Assembly: GCA_020352575.1 (NCBI GenBank)
Contig: CP070681.1
Span: 1,463,925 to 1,472,497 of the forward strand
Reading direction: 5' to 3'
Length of the DNA: 8,573 nt
From: Acidimicrobiia bacterium
Lineage (GTDB): Bacteria > Actinomycetota > Acidimicrobiia > Spongiisociales > JAENVV01
The translations under genes were made by a program, and so were the position numbers. The notes beneath the pieces were generated by a model. That model ran no database searches and was not told where the DNA came from. It saw only the letters and a list, made by a program, of their open reading frames with translations. Shown in pieces: positions 6,458 through 8,573 of the stretch. How positions within the stretch are numbered: the stretch's first letter is position 1; each line of letters starts with the position of its first letter.

Positions 6458-6682
6458 GGGTCCACCGTCCGCCACACGCCCTACGGGTCGCTTAGGCCCA
6501 CCGAATTGGCACTTTGCGCCGACTTAGGGCTGACTTCGAGACGGGTCGATTCCTCAGTATCGGCGGGGACGTTCCCGGAGTCGCGACCTCAAGAGGGCCG
6601 CCTTCAAAGTTGGCCTTTAGTCGGTCATGTCACCCTCTCCGGGACGCCAATCGCCGATAGAGTCGAAGCACAGGAGCAGTTC
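6458..6682. promoter_or_regulatory. Divergent intergenic region with short direct repeat
   Basis: These 225 bp separate two divergent genes and must contain both promoters. CTTAGG occurs at 6491-6496 and again at 6523-6528, 32 bp apart, about three helical turns. TTGGC followed by an A/T-richer stretch also recurs (6506 and 6610). SARP-type regulators bind short direct repeats, so this could be an autoregulatory site. No confident -35/-10 pair was found in either direction. Confidence 0.35.
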
Positions 6683-8573
6683 GTGAGCCTCTACTTCCAA
6701 GCCTTGGGATCGCTGCAGGCCGAAGGGCCAGAAGGCCCGGTCGACCTCGGTTCGCGGCGTCAGAGAGCACTGCTCGCCCGCCTCCTCCTCGACGCAAACG
6801 CCGTCGTCTCAACCGACCGGCTCCTCGACGACCTGTGGTCCGACGAAGCCGGCACGGACCATCAGAGCGCACTCTGGGTGTACGTATCGGGACTGCGGTC
6901 TGCGCTGGAACCCGACCGCGCACCGAGGGCAGAAGGCACAGTGCTCCTCACACGACCTCCCGGCTACGTCCTCGCAGTCGAGCAGGGCGCCTCGGACGTG
7001 GATCGCTTCGTCCGTCTCCTCGAGGAGGGACGCCCGCTCGTAGAGACAGACCCCGCTCAGGCCAGCTCCACCCTTCGCGACGCCCTCGGACTATGGCGTG
7101 GGCGGGCGTTCGAGGACTTCTCATACGAGCCCTGGGCGGCAAACGAGATCGACCGCCTCGAAGCCCTGCGCCTGAGCGCTATCGAACTTCGCCTGGAGGC
7201 CGACCTCCGGTTGGGACAAGGCGGACCACTCGTCCCTGAACTTGAAGCCCTCTGCCGACAGCACCCACTCCGCGAGGGATTCCTCGCCCAACTGATGCTT
7301 GCGCTGCACCGTGCGGGGAGAACCGCTGACGCACTGCGCACATACTCGGCATTCGCAGCGCGGCTCGGTGAGGAACTGGGCCTCGAACCGGGGCGAACGA
7401 TCCGATCGCTGGAAGAGCGGATCGTGATGGACGATCCGGAATTGCTCTCCGGCCCCCCACGTGGGGACGCTTCGAGATCGGGGCTCGCCGTTCGCGGCTA
7501 CGAACTCCGCGACGTGATCGGCGAAGGCGCCTTCGGTGTTGTTCACCGGGCCTTCCATCCCTCCGTCGGGCGAGAGGTCGCAGTAAAGGCAGTCCGCAAG
7601 GAGTTCGCCGACTCCCCGACGTTCATCCGGCGCTTCGAGTCCGAGGCCCAACTGATCGCCCGCCTCGAGCACCCCCACATCGTGCCGCTCTACGACTTCT
7701 GGCGTGAACCGGGCGCGGCGTTCCTCGTAATGCGCCTCATGCGCGGCGGCAGCCTCGCCGACACGATCGCCGAGGCAGCACTCCCACCCGAGCGAGCGGC
7801 CGTCGTGTTCGACCAACTCGCCGATGCACTTGCGACCGCCCACGCCGCCGGAGTGGTACACCGCGACATCAAACCCTCCAACGTCCTTCTCGACGGCTCG
7901 GGCAACGCGTACCTCGCAGACTTCGGCGTTGCCGTCGTGGAGGGCATCACCGACTCAACTGATGTCGAGCGAAGCTTGCCCGGGCCATACCGGGCCCCAG
8001 AACACGTCATGGCAGGTGAGGCGAACCCCGCCTCGGACATCTACAGCCTCGGCGTGCTTGCGGCCCAGGCAATCACCGGGTTCGAAGGCGACTACGAGGC
8101 AGTCCGTGGCGCCCTCGACGGCGGCGTCCGGGCCGTGTTGGATCGGGCAACCGCCCAGCGTCCTGAGGAACGCTTCGCCGATCCAAGGCAGTTCGCCAAC
8201 GCGCTCGGCCAGGCCCTCGGATTCGCAGACGATCTAGAGATCCCCGAACGTGTCGACGTCGAGAACCCCTACAAGGGCCTCAGGGCCTTTGGCGTCGGCG
8301 ATGCCAAGGACTTCTTTGGACGGGACCGAGTCGTGTCCCGCCTCGTCGGACGGCTCGACAGCCCCAGATCCCAATCCAGATTCACCGTCGTCGTCGGGCC
8401 GAGCGGATCCGGCAAGTCAAGCGTGGTGAGGGCCGGGCTACTCCCCGCCGTGAGGGCTGGCGCAATTGCCGGTTCGGAGGACTGGTTCATCGCCGGATTG
8501 ACCCCCGGGATGCATCCGTTCGAAACCCTCGAGGAAGCCCTCCTCGGCATCGCCACCTCCCGTCCTCCCTCGC
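6683..8573 (+). CDS. SARP (winged helix-BTAD) - Ser/Thr protein kinase - nSTAND NTPase fusion, partial
   Basis: 630 codons from GTG at 6683 to the window edge, no stop; AGGAG sits six bases before the start. Residues 1-90 are an OmpR-type winged helix of the SARP class (RQRALLARLLLDAN, DDLW, WVYVSGLRSALEP, LLTRPPGYVL). Residues ~95-250 are the BTAD helical domain (DRFVRLL, GLWRGRAFEDF, HPLREGFLAQLMLALHRAGR, ELGLEPG). A complete kinase follows at ~272-515: glycine loop GEGAFGVVH at 280-288, Lys302 in VAVK, Glu321, HRDIKPSN with Asp395 and Asn400, DFG Asp413, and APE at 438-440, so it should be active. From ~528, NPYKGLRAF, FFGRD and P-loop GPSGSGKS (572-579) mark an nSTAND1-type NTPase; such proteins usually continue into WD40 or TPR repeats, which would lie beyond the window. 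No membrane helix is seen. In Streptomyces, AfsK phosphorylates the SARP-STAND protein AfsR; here both functions are in one chain. Confidence 0.93.
   Translation, partial: MSLYFQALGSLQAEGPEGPVDLGSRRQRALLARLLLDANAVVSTDRLLDDLWSDEAGTDHQSALWVYVSGLRSALEPDRAPRAEGTVLLTRPPGYVLAVEQGASDVDRFVRLLEEGRPLVETDPAQASSTLRDALGLWRGRAFEDFSYEPWAANEIDRLEALRLSAIELRLEADLRLGQGGPLVPELEALCRQHPLREGFLAQLMLALHRAGRTADALRTYSAFAARLGEELGLEPGRTIRSLEERIVMDDPELLSGPPRGDASRSGLAVRGYELRDVIGEGAFGVVHRAFHPSVGREVAVKAVRKEFADSPTFIRRFESEAQLIARLEHPHIVPLYDFWREPGAAFLVMRLMRGGSLADTIAEAALPPERAAVVFDQLADALATAHAAGVVHRDIKPSNVLLDGSGNAYLADFGVAVVEGITDSTDVERSLPGPYRAPEHVMAGEANPASDIYSLGVLAAQAITGFEGDYEAVRGALDGGVRAVLDRATAQRPEERFADPRQFANALGQALGFADDLEIPERVDVENPYKGLRAFGVGDAKDFFGRDRVVSRLVGRLDSPRSQSRFTVVVGPSGSGKSSVVRAGLLPAVRAGAIAGSEDWFIAGLTPGMHPFETLEEALLGIATSRPPS

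Noticed and set aside
6658..6663. TAGAGT as a -10 element for the SARP-kinase-STAND gene.
   Set aside because: No -35 match at 16-18 bp, and the implied transcript start would fall against the ribosome site.
7121..7861. Minus-strand open frames opposite the BTAD and kinase domains (also 7690-8040 and 8269-8556).
   Set aside because: The plus-strand reading has full kinase and STAND motifs in one continuous frame; the antisense frames show nothing recognisable.

Overview
The window is GC-rich throughout, with strong G/C preference at third codon positions. It carries a SARP/AfsR-type regulator and a cyclase-STAND protein, families that are abundant in Actinomycetota. I infer a high-GC actinobacterium, possibly of the Acidimicrobiia type; the exact lineage cannot be fixed from sequence reading alone. 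No tRNA, rRNA, insertion sequence, integrase or CRISPR array is visible.

Layout: five genes lie on the minus strand and one on the plus strand. In minus-strand order they are: (a) a small exported HExxH metallopeptidase-like protein (6457-5786); (b) a class I SAM-dependent methyltransferase (5645-4980) with a clear promoter; (c) an NAD-dependent SDR resembling uronate dehydrogenase (4896-4150), possibly read from a leaderless promoter; (d) a 927-residue protein joining a class III nucleotide cyclase, a STAND/NB-ARC ATPase and TPR-like helices (3984-1201); (e) a membrane-anchored protein with a caspase-fold-like (DUF4347-like) N-terminal domain, running off the left edge (891-1). Divergent from (a), a very large plus-strand gene starts at 6683 and runs off the right edge. 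It fuses a SARP-type winged helix and BTAD domain, a complete Ser/Thr protein kinase and an nSTAND-type NTPase.

The strongest theme is signal transduction by large multidomain switches. Two separate STAND ATPases sit in the window: one tied to cyclic-nucleotide synthesis, the other to DNA binding plus protein phosphorylation. The plus-strand protein looks like AfsK (kinase) and AfsR (SARP-STAND) built as one chain. The caspase-like membrane protein lies downstream of the cyclase-STAND gene on the same strand, so a sensor/effector pairing is conceivable but unproven. The methyltransferase, SDR and peptidase look like ordinary accessory enzymes with no evident link to the signalling genes.

Non-coding DNA is limited. 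The 309-bp gap between (e) and (d) contains tandem hairpins that probably end transcription of (d). The 225-bp divergent gap at 6458-6682 should hold promoters for both flanking genes and has a short direct repeat.
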